64,000 bases of DNA from Acinetobacter tianfuensis (lineage in GTDB: Bacteria > Pseudomonadota > Gammaproteobacteria > Pseudomonadales > Moraxellaceae). This document shows, piece by piece, positions 29,906 to 39,315 of this stretch. The stretch covers positions 1 to 64,000 of the forward strand of contig NZ_RAXV01000001.1 of the NCBI RefSeq assembly GCF_003611465.1. The letters are read 5' to 3'. The position numbers and the translations under genes are program-made. The notes under the pieces are model-generated. The model ran no database searches and was not told the DNA's origin. It saw only the letters and a list, made by a program, of their open reading frames with translations. The stretch's first letter is position 1. The number at the start of each line of letters is the position of its first letter.

Positions 29906-29982
29906 GCAGCGGTAGTTCAGTTGGTTAGAATACCGGCCTGTCACGCCGGGGGTCGCGGGTTCAAGTCCCGTCCGCTGCGCCA
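29906..29982 (+). tRNA. tRNA-Asp (anticodon GTC)
   Basis: A 77-base cloverleaf: acceptor GCAGCGG pairs with CCGCTGC, the anticodon loop is CTGTCAC, T-arm GGTTCAAGTCC, and CCA is encoded. Confidence 0.98.
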
Positions 29983-30032
29983 CTTTAAATCTAAAAACAT
30001 CGTTTGATCCGCAATAGCGATATTGTGTAAGT

Positions 30033-30109
30033 GCAGCGGTAGTTCAGTTGGTTAGAATACCGGCCTGTCACGCCGGGGGTCGCGGGTTCAAGTCCCGTCC
30101 GCTGCGCCA
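30033..30109 (+). tRNA. tRNA-Asp (anticodon GTC), second copy
   Basis: Identical to the first Asp gene over 77 bases, including the encoded CCA. Confidence 0.98.
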
Positions 30110-30131
30110 TTTGCACAGTTTAGCATATTGA

Positions 30132-30207
30132 GGGCGCTTAGCTCAGTTGGTAGAGCGTCTGCCTTACAAGCAGAATGTCGGCGGTTCGATCCCGTCAGCG
30201 CCCACCA
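30132..30207 (+). tRNA. tRNA-Val (anticodon TAC), second copy
   Basis: Identical to the first Val gene over 76 bases, including the encoded CCA. Confidence 0.98.
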
Positions 30208-30220
30208 GATTCTTTGTGAT

Positions 30221-30297
30221 GCAGCGGTAGTTCAGTTGGTTAGAATACCGGCCTGTCACGCCGGGGGTCGCGGGTTCAAGTCCCGTCCGCTGCGCCA
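30221..30297 (+). tRNA. tRNA-Asp (anticodon GTC), third copy
   Basis: Identical to the other Asp copies; the spacer before it is only 13 bases. Confidence 0.98.
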
Positions 30298-30321
30298 TTC
30301 CTAGAATCAAACACCCTTTAA

Positions 30322-30397
30322 GGGCGCTTAGCTCAGTTGGTAGAGCGTCTGCCTTACAAGCAGAATGTCGGCGGTTCGATCCCGTCAGCGCCCACCA
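30322..30397 (+). tRNA. tRNA-Val (anticodon TAC), third copy
   Basis: Identical to the other Val copies. Confidence 0.98.
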
Positions 30398-30441
30398 TAT
30401 ATCATAAGATATATAGTGTACTTTTTCGGAAGTATCGTGAT

Positions 30442-30518
30442 GCAGCGGTAGTTCAGTTGGTTAGAATACCGGCCTGTCACGCCGGGGGTCGCGGGTTCAA
30501 GTCCCGTCCGCTGCGCCA
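30442..30518 (+). tRNA. tRNA-Asp (anticodon GTC), fourth copy
   Basis: Identical to the other Asp copies. Confidence 0.98.
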
Positions 30519-30580
30519 TTTATCTTATATCTCTGTTCAAGAGGATGCCTTTAGAAAATTTTAATTTTCTCTTGCGCTTA

Positions 30581-30599
30581 AACAAAGTTTCGCTTTGTT
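30581..30599 (+). repeat. Hairpin in the last tRNA spacer
   Basis: AACAAAG (30581-30587) and CTTTGTT (30593-30599) form a 7-base-pair stem with loop TTTCG. A second palindromic AT stretch (about 30553-30570) sits just before it. They lie in the longest spacer of the cluster, so they may be processing signals. Confidence 0.55.
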
Positions 30600-30611
30600 A
30601 CTCTTCGCTCA

Positions 30612-30687
30612 GGGCGCTTAGCTCAGTTGGTAGAGCGTCTGCCTTACAAGCAGAATGTCGGCGGTTCGATCCCGTCAGCGCCCACCA
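30612..30687 (+). tRNA. tRNA-Val (anticodon TAC), fourth copy
   Basis: Identical to the other Val copies; the last of the cluster. No clear terminator follows before the DUF2750 gene. Confidence 0.98.
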
Positions 30688-30769
30688 TATTCTCTTCTTT
30701 ATATTGCGTAAAACTCAAATTTTCCATAAAATCTATTTCGTATAATAATTTTAATATGCATGGAAAATA

Positions 30770-31231
30770 ATGAGAAATCCTTATCAGCGCAAGGCCGCGG
30801 TCAAGTCACAAAACACAGTTGTTGATCCTAAAACCATTTATCAGCAGTTTATTGAACATCTGATCAGCCAAGGCAATTTACTTGCATTGTACCAAGACGG
30901 CTGGGCATTATGTGCAACACCTACAGGCCAAAAAGCTTTTGCTGTATGGCGGACTAAGAGTTTGGCGAAACTGGTGATTAAGGACAATTGGGCAAATTAC
31001 GAGATCCAAGAAATATCACTTAAAGATTTTATTGAAAAAGTTATTCCATTTTTGAGACAAGAAAATACAGCGCTTTCACTCGACCTTACACCTGAAGGGC
31101 AAAATATTTTAGTCGCGCCTGAAAAAATGCTGCTGGATATCAAAAATTATTTATATCAGGTATATGCTCAGCGGCCTGAAATTTTTGAAGCAATGGGTAT
31201 TCCATTGCCAAGAAACATTCGTTTGCATTAA
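30770..31231 (+). CDS. DUF2750 family protein
   Basis: This 153-residue soluble protein matches the DUF2750 pattern: GWALCATPTGQKAFAVW near 45-60, then ISLKDFIEKVIPFL and a final helical part (APEKMLLDIKNYLYQ). Function is unknown. It lies 82 bases after the last tRNA on the same strand with no visible terminator between, so it may be read through from the tRNA promoter, although its own promoter cannot be excluded. The coding frame faces the YdcF gene at its end. Confidence 0.78.
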   Translation: MRNPYQRKAAVKSQNTVVDPKTIYQQFIEHLISQGNLLALYQDGWALCATPTGQKAFAVWRTKSLAKLVIKDNWANYEIQEISLKDFIEKVIPFLRQENTALSLDLTPEGQNILVAPEKMLLDIKNYLYQVYAQRPEIFEAMGIPLPRNIRLH

Positions 31232-31247
31232 CGTATAGGCAGGCGGA

Positions 31248-32015
31248 TTAATATTCATTCAGCAGCCAGCCGCTGCCATAAGCAAAATATTCTCTCAGCC
31301 AGTTGTTATAACGCATATAAAGCGGGGTAGGCGCACTGACAGCGTATAAATTGCTGTAGCCTTGCCGTTTGCCTATCGCTAAAGCCCGGGCCATGTGAAA
31401 GTCATTAGTGATGACCGCAATCGGCTGATGAATGTTTATGCTGAGCTCGTGCAGTACAGCTTTACTGTAAGTGAAATTTTCCTCTGTGCTGGTGCTCTTT
31501 GTTTCCTGATAAATCTTATAGGCTGGTATTGGGTGAGTATTGATTAAATACTGCTGCATGACTTCAGCCTCAGATAATGTTTCTTTAAAACCAAGACCGC
31601 CTGTAACAATGAGCGGTGCGTGAGGGTTTTGCCGTGAAGCCAAAGCTGCTGTATCTAAGCGTGTTTTCACTGAAGGTGTGGGCTGATCTTTATTGATCCC
31701 GCCGCCTAAGACCATAATTGCTTTTACTTGAGGTATATCTTGCCTTACAGATTGTTGATGCATGAAGCCAAAAAAGAGCATTAAACTGAGCAGCCATAGC
31801 CAAAATATTCCCCACGCAGCCTGCCAGCAATATCTGAGCCAGCAGTATGTCTTTAATGCCTGCTGCAGCGGACGGTCAAACAGCGCCAGCATCATAAAAA
31901 CTGTGCCTATACATAAAGGCAGTGCAATGCCAAAGTGAATTTTACCGAAGCTAAGCAGCCAAATACTGTCTGCAATTAAAATGAGGCCAATGACCCATAG
32001 CGCGGTTTTTTTCAT
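31248..32015 (-). CDS. YdcF/DUF218 family membrane protein
   Basis: This 255-residue protein has an N-terminal part of two to three hydrophobic helices (residues 5-95). The DUF218 domain follows: AIMVLGGGI near 110, a ligand region, VITNDFHMARALAIGKRQGY near 200 and a C-terminal tail. The family (ElyC/SanA/YdcF) is linked to envelope carrier-lipid metabolism and peptidoglycan, but the exact reaction is unknown. It is convergent with the DUF2750 gene. Confidence 0.88.
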   Translation of the reverse strand: MKKTALWVIGLILIADSIWLLSFGKIHFGIALPLCIGTVFMMLALFDRPLQQALKTYCWLRYCWQAAWGIFWLWLLSLMLFFGFMHQQSVRQDIPQVKAIMVLGGGINKDQPTPSVKTRLDTAALASRQNPHAPLIVTGGLGFKETLSEAEVMQQYLINTHPIPAYKIYQETKSTSTEENFTYSKAVLHELSINIHQPIAVITNDFHMARALAIGKRQGYSNLYAVSAPTPLYMRYNNWLREYFAYGSGWLLNEY

Positions 32016-32068
32016 TTAAGTCAAAAATTAGTCGGTAGCTGCACAGCAGTCTACTGAATAATTGACCA

Positions 32069-32106
32069 TAAAAAAACTGGGCAACAGCGCCCAGTTTTTT
32101 TTTATT
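32069..32106. terminator. Bidirectional terminator between reductase and YdcF genes
   Basis: ACTGGGC and GCCCAGT arms are flanked by an A-tract and a T-tract. The structure follows the minus-strand reductase gene that ends at 32161. Confidence 0.85.
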
Positions 32107-32160
32107 TGCGGTTTACCGTTCAATGACTGTTTCATTAGGCAGTCATTTATTTTCCTTTAC

Positions 32161-34800
32161 TTAGTAAACATCACGGCGGTAGCGGCCATGCTGTTTTAGG
32201 TTTTCTACGCAGTCATCCCCTAAAATATCAATCAGCGCTTGATCGACATCTGACGCCATGCCTTGGATGCTGCCGCAGACATAGATGACAGCGCCTTGTT
32301 CTATCCAAGATTTCAACTCAGCAGCCTGTTCACGAAGTTTATGGTGTACATACACTTTTTCAGCCTGATCACGTGAGAAGGCAAGATCTAGGCGTTTTAA
32401 CATGCCTGTATTTTGCCACGCTTCAATCGTGCTCTGATAGAAGAAGTCATGTTCACGCTGACGCTCACCAAAGATAAGCCAGTTTTCGGTGTAATTGGAG
32501 CGGATGCGGGCGCTAAGCAAACTCATCAGGCCTGCAATCCCTGTACCGTTGCCAATTAAAATGACAGGGCGGTTGTCGTCAATGAGATGGAAGGACGCAT
32601 TGCTGCGGATACGCAGTGCAACTTCAGACTGTTCAGCAGCATATTGCGTTAGCCAGCCTGAACCTAAACCAAGAGTGCCGTCAGAATCTGACTGCTGGCG
32701 TACCACTAAACGTAAAACCTGCTGCTCTGGAATGCTGGCAATAGAATACTCACGTGATGGCAGGGCAGGCAGCTGTTCAAGCAAGTGATCCATATTGGCA
32801 AAAGGTTCAACATCTGCTGTCAGATCACGGTCCCAAAGCATACTTTCAATGCTCTTACCCGCAGAGTCAACCATGGTATTTGGAGAAATTTGATGCTGGG
32901 CGAGGAAAGTCATAATGCGTGTATTGCTGTTGCCTGGCTGGATTTCTGCAATATCGCCAGCTTGCCAGTGCGCTTCATGCTTAGGCTGGAACTCCAAATC
33001 AAAAGCAGGAGCGCCAACGCTGTGCGGGTTGAGCAATTTACGCTGTGTTAAAGTCCAGCGGTCAAATGTTTTATCAATATTCATCGCTTGCAGTTCAAGT
33101 TTGGTTGCTTTTGCTAAAGCCTCATTCCAAGTTTGAATATCTGCAGCATTTGCATTATCGACTTCAATCAGAGGGAACAGTGCAGCTGCGCCATTGCTCT
33201 GCAGCCAATCGTGTATGCGGTGGCCAAAGCTGCAGTATGTTTCAGGGTATTCCTTAGAGCCTAGAGCAAGAACGGCAAATTGAATATGCTGAAGATCTAT
33301 GGATTGCTGCATGATTTTTTTCTCAAATGCAGAAGCCAAATCTGGCGCTTCACCTGTACCGTAGGTACTTGCGACAATCAGCAGCTGAGTATTGTTTTTC
33401 AAGTCTTCAGCAGTAATGTGCTGTAAGGCTTTTACTGCTGCAGGCTGACGCGCTTCTTGCAGACTGCCTGCAGTACGCCAAGCCAGCTGTTCTGAAACAC
33501 CTGTTTGTGAAGCATAGGCAACAAGCCAAGCTTTAGCATTTGGATCTGTGTTAACTGCCGCTAAGCCGTTACGGGCTTGCTGTGTCAGCTGCTTTTGTTT
33601 ACGGCGTTTTAGATAGAGCATCCAGCCTGTTACAAAGAACAGCGGCATAATTAAAGCTGAAAGCATTGCAAAGAACTGATATACAGGGCCGAAGAAGCTG
33701 CCGCGGTGCACAGGCAGCATGCTGCTCATGATTTTTTCATTTAGCTTTTTATCTTCATACAGTTCTAATTTTTCAATAGAAGCAGTTTGATAATTATAGC
33801 TGGCTTTGTTGCGCGCACGTTCGTGCTGCGGTACAGCATCGACAAAAGTCAGCTCAACCGTGCCATCCGGTTTTTTAGGCAAGTTCAATGTTAAGCTTGA
33901 ATACTCACGGCCAATTTGGCTGTTAAAACCAGTCCATGTCTGTGTCAGCGCATAGCTGATTTGCTCAGGTTTCAGGCCTTTCTTTTTAGATTCGCCGTCT
34001 TTGTGCTCAGCTGTAGGCCCATGACCTTCAGCGTTGCGCGTCTGACGGTTTTCACCGCCTTGGGTGCGGCCTTTGCCTTCCTCACCTTGCGGTTTTGGTC
34101 CTGCATTGGCTTGCATTTCAGGCTGAGGGCGTTCTACGCCAAGGACTTTGAACATGCCGTTGCGCCACCAATCATATGACCAGTACAGGCCTGTCATGGC
34201 TAAGATGAGATAGAAAATAATCACCCATGTGCCGGCAACGGCATGCAAATCCCACAGGAAGTTGCGGTCTTTTAGCTGCGGTTTAACAAAAAGCCATTGT
34301 TTTAATTTGTGTTTTTTTGGCCAGCGCAGATATAAGCCGCTCAGTACAAAAAAGATCAGCATCAATGTAGACGCGCCAGTGATCTGTTTGCCTACAGGGC
34401 CTACAGTCAAGTTGCGGTGCAGCTGCTGAATAAATTGAAAGAATTCGCGTCCCTTAACTTCAGGTAAAACTGCTGCTGTATAAGGATTAATCATCATTGT
34501 ATAGCCGCGGCGCGCGCCTTCTTTCACAATATTGATAGAAGAAGAGGCGGCAGGGTTTTGTTCAATGGTGATGCTGTTAATTTTGATACCGCTGTCTGAC
34601 TGCTGGAAGTGCTGATAAATCTCAGCGGGCGTCATTTTCGGTTTTTGTTGTACTTCGACAGTATAGCTGTCTGGATTAAGCCATTTTTGTATAGGCTGTT
34701 CATAGGAATATATAGCCCCCGTTACGCCCATAAGGGATAAAATGAGACCAGCAGTGATGCCTAAAAACCAATGGATTTGAAAGAGGGTTTTTTTAAACAT
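32161..34800 (-). CDS. PepSY membrane domain fused to flavodoxin and ferredoxin-reductase domains
   Basis: This 879-residue inner-membrane flavoprotein resembles a ferric-siderophore or sulfite-reductase-type electron transfer protein. The N-terminus (1-400) is a PepSY-associated four-helix region with histidines, then a charged low-complexity linker (Lys/Gly/Glu, about 225-275). A flavodoxin-like domain begins near 420 (AYASQTGVSEQLA), and the FAD/NADPH oxidoreductase domain occupies 560-879 (the IASIPEQ, LIGNGTGIAGL and CGSIQGMASDV blocks). The start is followed upstream by a Fur-like site. The architecture points to iron reduction; the natural substrate is unknown. Confidence 0.88.
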   Translation of the reverse strand: MFKKTLFQIHWFLGITAGLILSLMGVTGAIYSYEQPIQKWLNPDSYTVEVQQKPKMTPAEIYQHFQQSDSGIKINSITIEQNPAASSSINIVKEGARRGYTMMINPYTAAVLPEVKGREFFQFIQQLHRNLTVGPVGKQITGASTLMLIFFVLSGLYLRWPKKHKLKQWLFVKPQLKDRNFLWDLHAVAGTWVIIFYLILAMTGLYWSYDWWRNGMFKVLGVERPQPEMQANAGPKPQGEEGKGRTQGGENRQTRNAEGHGPTAEHKDGESKKKGLKPEQISYALTQTWTGFNSQIGREYSSLTLNLPKKPDGTVELTFVDAVPQHERARNKASYNYQTASIEKLELYEDKKLNEKIMSSMLPVHRGSFFGPVYQFFAMLSALIMPLFFVTGWMLYLKRRKQKQLTQQARNGLAAVNTDPNAKAWLVAYASQTGVSEQLAWRTAGSLQEARQPAAVKALQHITAEDLKNNTQLLIVASTYGTGEAPDLASAFEKKIMQQSIDLQHIQFAVLALGSKEYPETYCSFGHRIHDWLQSNGAAALFPLIEVDNANAADIQTWNEALAKATKLELQAMNIDKTFDRWTLTQRKLLNPHSVGAPAFDLEFQPKHEAHWQAGDIAEIQPGNSNTRIMTFLAQHQISPNTMVDSAGKSIESMLWDRDLTADVEPFANMDHLLEQLPALPSREYSIASIPEQQVLRLVVRQQSDSDGTLGLGSGWLTQYAAEQSEVALRIRSNASFHLIDDNRPVILIGNGTGIAGLMSLLSARIRSNYTENWLIFGERQREHDFFYQSTIEAWQNTGMLKRLDLAFSRDQAEKVYVHHKLREQAAELKSWIEQGAVIYVCGSIQGMASDVDQALIDILGDDCVENLKQHGRYRRDVY

Positions 34801-34878
34801 GGCGGCGGTGAGTGAGGTGATGAAATGATGTTTGCGTATTATAGACTGAGAAATGGTAAAAAAAATGGAGATTACAAA

Positions 34879-34900
34879 TAATATGCATTCTCATTTTCAC
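34879..34900 (-). promoter_or_regulatory. Fur-box-like site upstream of the reductase fusion
   Basis: Read on the minus strand, the site is GAAAATGAGAATGCATATTA, which matches the classical GATAATGATAATCATTATC at about 13 of 19 positions. It lies about 80 bases upstream of the gene start, in the probable promoter. The match is by eye and approximate. Confidence 0.5.
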
Positions 34901-34920
34901 TTATGCACTTTTATTTTATT

Positions 34921-34950
34921 CAAAAAAGCCTCCGCGAAGGAGGCTTTTGT
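34921..34950. terminator. Terminator after the YcxB-like gene
   Basis: AAGCCTCC and GGAGGCTT arms around CGCGAA are bordered by an A-run and T-run. It serves the minus-strand gene ending at 34971. Confidence 0.85.
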
Positions 34951-34970
34951 CATGTCATCAGCTGCTGGAT

Positions 34971-35531
34971 TTAAACCTGTTTTGGTTCGCCTACAGATTC
35001 AGTTAAATGCTTGCGGATTGTGCTGAAAGGGAAGTTTTTGCTGTCTAAGCGGTTTGGCAAGATATACGCGCCTTGCTGCCCCTTCACTTTGAAATTGATC
35101 AAAATGAATTCTGGAGTGTTGTACCATTCATAAATGTCTTTCCAGCCGACAGTCATGGTGCCGGTTTGCAAGCCGACCTGCTGCTGCATGGCAAGACCAT
35201 GAGGCTGTACGCCTAAACGCATGTTTTTAATTTCTTGCACAGGTGTTTCGTTCAGTTTGCGCTTTACATACCATTCGATGCCGAATTTGCGCACGAGGAA
35301 GTAAATTACAACACAGGCAATAGCAACCCAGCAGAAAATGGTTGAGTAGTTTTTCAGTAAAATGATGCCAGCCATCGCCAGCACTAAAATAGCGCCCATG
35401 ATGATCCATGCTTTCGTGCCGATTTTAAAGTTGCTGCGTGAAAGCACCAGCTGTGCATTACGCTGTTCTGCTTCAGAAATCTCGTAATTCACAGGCTGTA
35501 AAGTATAAGCGTATAGGTTTTTCGCGGTCAT
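34971..35531 (-). CDS. YcxB-like membrane protein
   Basis: This 186-residue protein has two hydrophobic helices (about 41-60 and 66-84). A soluble C-terminal part reads TMTVGWKDIYEWYNTPEFILI, then YILPNRLDSK, the pattern of YcxB-like proteins (a PH-like, strand-rich domain after two helices). Function is unknown. It stands between the YccS-like gene and the reductase on the minus strand, 85 bases after the FUSC gene stop. Confidence 0.75.
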   Translation of the reverse strand: MTAKNLYAYTLQPVNYEISEAEQRNAQLVLSRSNFKIGTKAWIIMGAILVLAMAGIILLKNYSTIFCWVAIACVVIYFLVRKFGIEWYVKRKLNETPVQEIKNMRLGVQPHGLAMQQQVGLQTGTMTVGWKDIYEWYNTPEFILINFKVKGQQGAYILPNRLDSKNFPFSTIRKHLTESVGEPKQV

Positions 35532-35616
35532 AGTTGAACTAACAGATTTTTAACTGGCAAAAGTTTAGCATTATTTTTGCCTGATCAGGGAGCATATTGT
35601 GTCAAAAATACTCAAA

Positions 35617-37791
35617 TTATAATGATGCCAATTCAGTCGACTTTTGATCGCGTTCATGACTTAAATTTTGCTTTAACTGACTGAGTTGATTCAGGATACT
35701 AAACATTAACGACAGCTGCTGCAGCACAATCAGCGATTTATGATCTTCATCATTTTGCTGGGCTAAACGCTGGCGGACAGCATTGAGCATATTTTGTGAA
35801 CTTAAATCAGGCACTTCATCATGCAGCAGAGCGCCTTGAATGTTATCCAGCGCCTGATCCATCAGCTGCAGCACCTCTTGATCTTCAATTTTATCGCGGT
35901 GCGCGCCCAAGGCTGCGATATAGCTGATAAAGGTATGATTGAGTGATAAAAATTCAAAAGCCTGTGCTTTTTGTGCTGGGTCAAAATTAGGTTCAGTCGC
36001 TAAAGTAGAAATAAGAGATGCGACATCTGCATCGGTATTGTGGGCAGCGCGGCGTACGATGCGGTAATTTAAGCCATTGTTGCGTCCATTTTTATATTGA
36101 TTCATGACTTCACTTAAATAGTTGCATTGCGCCAGCAAAGAGCGGCGGATTGTGCGCCCTAAGCGGCGGAATTTCCAGTCTGGGAAAATAAAGCTGACAC
36201 CAAACCATGCCAAGGCGCAGCCAATGAGGGTGTCAATCATGCGCGGAATGGCAGCAGCAAAGCCCATGCCGTCTAAGTTGAAATTGATCAGTGCAAGAAT
36301 GGTAATAAAGGCGGTTGCTTGAGCATATTGTTTGCTTCGCAGTTCAAAAAACAGTACGCCGCTGAGTATCAGCAGCAGTAATTGTCCTTCAATAGACGGA
36401 ATGAAGTACAAGATGCCATAGCCTAAAATAATGCCGATCAGTGTTCCGACAATGCGCAGATATAGGCGGCGCTTGGTGGCGTTAAAATTCGGCTGGCTGA
36501 CAAAGAGCGCGGTCAGTAAAATCCAATAGCCGTATTCAATATCTGTCAGCTGGACAAAGACGTAGCCGATGAACAGTACAATAGAAACGCGCACTGCGTG
36601 GCGGAACAGCACAGATTCAGGAGTTAAATGCTGCTTGAGGCGCACGGCCATGTCATCCCAGCCTTTTAAATCATCATCTTTGAGCTGGTTTTCGGCTTGT
36701 TTGGCTTTATCAAACTTAATATGGCGCTCGGTTTCGACGTTGCGCAGCTGGGCATCAATTGCTTTTAAGTTCTGATACAGTGAAAACAGCGCATTGACCC
36801 AAACCTGATCATATTGCTGTTCTGCGCGCAGCTTATCCAGCGAAATGCGAAGATTGCGGAACGCATGCTTAAAACGCTGATTATGATTATAAGCCTGACG
36901 GTGCATAATGCTTTGACTTAAGTCTTTACATGCTTTGGCCTGCAGCGAAAGCACCCGCTGAAAACGGAACAGGATATCGCTATGTTCAAATATTTTCGCC
37001 AGCTTCTGATAGTCAATATGCGCTGAGTCCGCGCGCTCATGAATATCCTGAGCAACAAAGTAATATTGCAGGCTGCGGCGGGTATCTTTTTGCCCGCGGT
37101 CACCTTTTAAACGCGTCAGCAAAGCCGTTTTCATATCGTTGAAAATGCTGATCAGTTTGCCATTTTCCATTGATAGCTCAATTAAGCTTTGCTGGTAGCT
37201 GCCAGCGGTCATGTCGACATCAAATAAATTTGATTTGGCAAATAGAAAGTCGCCTAAAGATGAATAGCATTGGGCCAATTTGTCCTGAACTTGGCGCACA
37301 GGGAACAGCAGGAAACTAATTGTTGAAAGCAGGCCATACCATATTGCGCCAATGACCAGCAGACCCGCTTGCATGTACCAGTTTTCAAATAAGTCCACGC
37401 CAAGCATGGAGTACACTGCAATAACCAGACAGCCATAGGAAATAGTGGCGTAGCGCCGTCCAAGCGAACCCAGCAAAATCCAGCCGATACAAGAAATGAT
37501 CAGTCCGATTGCAAACAGTATTGGGTAGGGGAACAGCAGGTAAATGGAGACTGCGGTAATAAAGAAACCGATATAGGTATAAATCTGGTTCATGATGCGC
37601 ACAGAAAAGCGGTCATCAATATCACTGAGTCCGGCAGCAACGACCCCAAGAGTCAATGGAATGGTATATAGCTGGCAGTTCAGCAGGTACGGGACAAATG
37701 CCGTGCCTGTAAATGCGATAATCATGCGCAGGCTGTACATAAAGCTCGTGTTGTACGTTGCTTGCTTGAGACGGGTAAGCCAAGAGTTCAA
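35617..37791 (-). CDS. YccS-like FUSC-family membrane protein
   Basis: This 724-residue inner-membrane protein has two sets of about five to six helices (residues 20-150 and 400-520), with a cytoplasmic region after each. This layout is the FUSC/YccS family, related to aromatic-acid exporter AaeB. No ATG lies near the N-terminus. The TTG at 37791 (NSWLTRLKQ follows) has AAAGGA seven bases before it; a TTG six codons earlier is possible. The transported compound is unknown. It is divergent from the MFS exporter gene. Confidence 0.85.
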   Translation of the reverse strand: MNSWLTRLKQATYNTSFMYSLRMIIAFTGTAFVPYLLNCQLYTIPLTLGVVAAGLSDIDDRFSVRIMNQIYTYIGFFITAVSIYLLFPYPILFAIGLIISCIGWILLGSLGRRYATISYGCLVIAVYSMLGVDLFENWYMQAGLLVIGAIWYGLLSTISFLLFPVRQVQDKLAQCYSSLGDFLFAKSNLFDVDMTAGSYQQSLIELSMENGKLISIFNDMKTALLTRLKGDRGQKDTRRSLQYYFVAQDIHERADSAHIDYQKLAKIFEHSDILFRFQRVLSLQAKACKDLSQSIMHRQAYNHNQRFKHAFRNLRISLDKLRAEQQYDQVWVNALFSLYQNLKAIDAQLRNVETERHIKFDKAKQAENQLKDDDLKGWDDMAVRLKQHLTPESVLFRHAVRVSIVLFIGYVFVQLTDIEYGYWILLTALFVSQPNFNATKRRLYLRIVGTLIGIILGYGILYFIPSIEGQLLLLILSGVLFFELRSKQYAQATAFITILALINFNLDGMGFAAAIPRMIDTLIGCALAWFGVSFIFPDWKFRRLGRTIRRSLLAQCNYLSEVMNQYKNGRNNGLNYRIVRRAAHNTDADVASLISTLATEPNFDPAQKAQAFEFLSLNHTFISYIAALGAHRDKIEDQEVLQLMDQALDNIQGALLHDEVPDLSSQNMLNAVRQRLAQQNDEDHKSLIVLQQLSLMFSILNQLSQLKQNLSHERDQKSTELASL

Positions 37792-37929
37792 TGTTGATCC
37801 TTTGCCCAATGCTGGTGCTGTATCCGGCAGCAGCAGATTGCGTGAAATTTCACTTGGAAGTTGCGTAAATCATACTATGCTGTGTGTAAACTTGTCTTCA
37901 TGCGCCGCATTTTAAAATGAAATATCAAT

Positions 37930-39147
37930 ATGCAAAATAAAACACAAGACCTGAAACATTATTCTGCTGCATGGATTGCACTGTTGGCGCTGCTGACCGC
38001 CTTAGGGCCGCTGTCGATAGATATGTATTTGCCTGCTTTGCCGCAAATGGCGGGTGATTTCGGTGTATCTACGCAAATGATGTCTAATACTTTACCTGCA
38101 TATTTTTTAGGATTGGCAGTCGGGCAGCTGATTTATGGGCCTGTGAGTGACCGCATAGGCCGTAAAAAACCGCTGTATTTTGGCCTGAGCTTATATATTG
38201 CAGCCAGTGTCATCTGTTATTTGGCGCAAGATGAGTGGAGTTTAATTGCAGCCCGTATTTTACAGGCGCTTGGCGGCTGTGTCGGTGTAGTAATTGCGAG
38301 AGCGGCCATTCGTGACCGTTTAGATATGCGGGCCTCTGCACAGGCTTTTTCCAGCATGATGATTGTGATGGGAATTGCGCCAATTATTGCGCCGACCTTA
38401 GGCGCTTGGGTGCTGAAATTCTTTAGCTGGCATGCCATTTTTGGCTTCTTAGCTTTGAGCGGGCTGGTTTGCTTGATTTGCGTCCATTGGTTTTTTAAGG
38501 AAACGCTGCCTGAAGAGCGCAGGCTGCAATTAAGTTTCCGTCAGGCGCTGCGTTTATATGCAAAGGTGCTGAAGGATAAAAGTTTTTTAGCGCCCATGCT
38601 GATCGGCTGTTTTTCAGGCGGAATTTTATTTTGTTATATTAGTTCTTCAGCATCAGTATTGATTGAACTCTTTGGCATGTCACAGCAAAATTTTGCTTAT
38701 GCTTTTGGCTTTAACGCCTTTGGTATTATGCTGCTGTCAACCGTGAATAGCCGTTTAGTGAATAAAACCTCGGTATTTACCCGTTTATTTATGGGCTTAA
38801 CAGTGCAGTTGCTGGGTGTAATGTTACTGCTGAGTTTAGCTGTTTTGCAGATGCATTATTTGTATGCCGTGCTGGCGGGCATGTTCATGACGGTTGCAGG
38901 TATTGGCTTTACTGGTCCAAATGCCATGGCTTTGGCTATGTCACGCCAAGGTGCGCAAGCAGGAACGGCGAGTGCCTTAATGGGCAGCATGCAATTTGCC
39001 TGCGGGTTATTGGGCGGGCTTATCTTAAATGTTCTGCTGTGGAATGCGTTGTTCAATATGGCGCTGCTTATGCTGCTGTTTGTGGCAGCGGCTATGGCTG
39101 CATTTTACTGGACTAAAGCTGCTGCTGGCAGGCGGGCGAATGTATAA
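37930..39147 (+). CDS. Bcr/CflA-type MFS drug exporter
   Basis: This 405-residue 12-helix transporter has TM1 ALLTALGPLSIDMYLPALP, which is the Bcr/CflA signature. It also has the MFS motif A in GQLIYGPVSDRIGRKKPLYFG near 68-88, and motif C-like features in TM5. Members export bicyclomycin, chloramphenicol and other drugs; the substrate cannot be inferred. The gene faces away from the YccS-like gene, and the two share an intergenic promoter region of about 140 bases. Confidence 0.93.
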   Translation: MQNKTQDLKHYSAAWIALLALLTALGPLSIDMYLPALPQMAGDFGVSTQMMSNTLPAYFLGLAVGQLIYGPVSDRIGRKKPLYFGLSLYIAASVICYLAQDEWSLIAARILQALGGCVGVVIARAAIRDRLDMRASAQAFSSMMIVMGIAPIIAPTLGAWVLKFFSWHAIFGFLALSGLVCLICVHWFFKETLPEERRLQLSFRQALRLYAKVLKDKSFLAPMLIGCFSGGILFCYISSSASVLIELFGMSQQNFAYAFGFNAFGIMLLSTVNSRLVNKTSVFTRLFMGLTVQLLGVMLLLSLAVLQMHYLYAVLAGMFMTVAGIGFTGPNAMALAMSRQGAQAGTASALMGSMQFACGLLGGLILNVLLWNALFNMALLMLLFVAAAMAAFYWTKAAAGRRANV

Positions 39148-39315
39148 AATTTAAAAGGCAGCTGGTGTGAGGCTCTCTGTTTGTCTGGCAGTTTATTTTT
39201 ATTCACTTGAAATATGCAGGTGCAGCAAGAAGGCTGCATGTTCTCCATCACCATAGCAGGCTGTGTATGCCAAGCCGAGGTTTTAAAACATGCAGCAGCT
39301 TGTTTCAGGTATATA

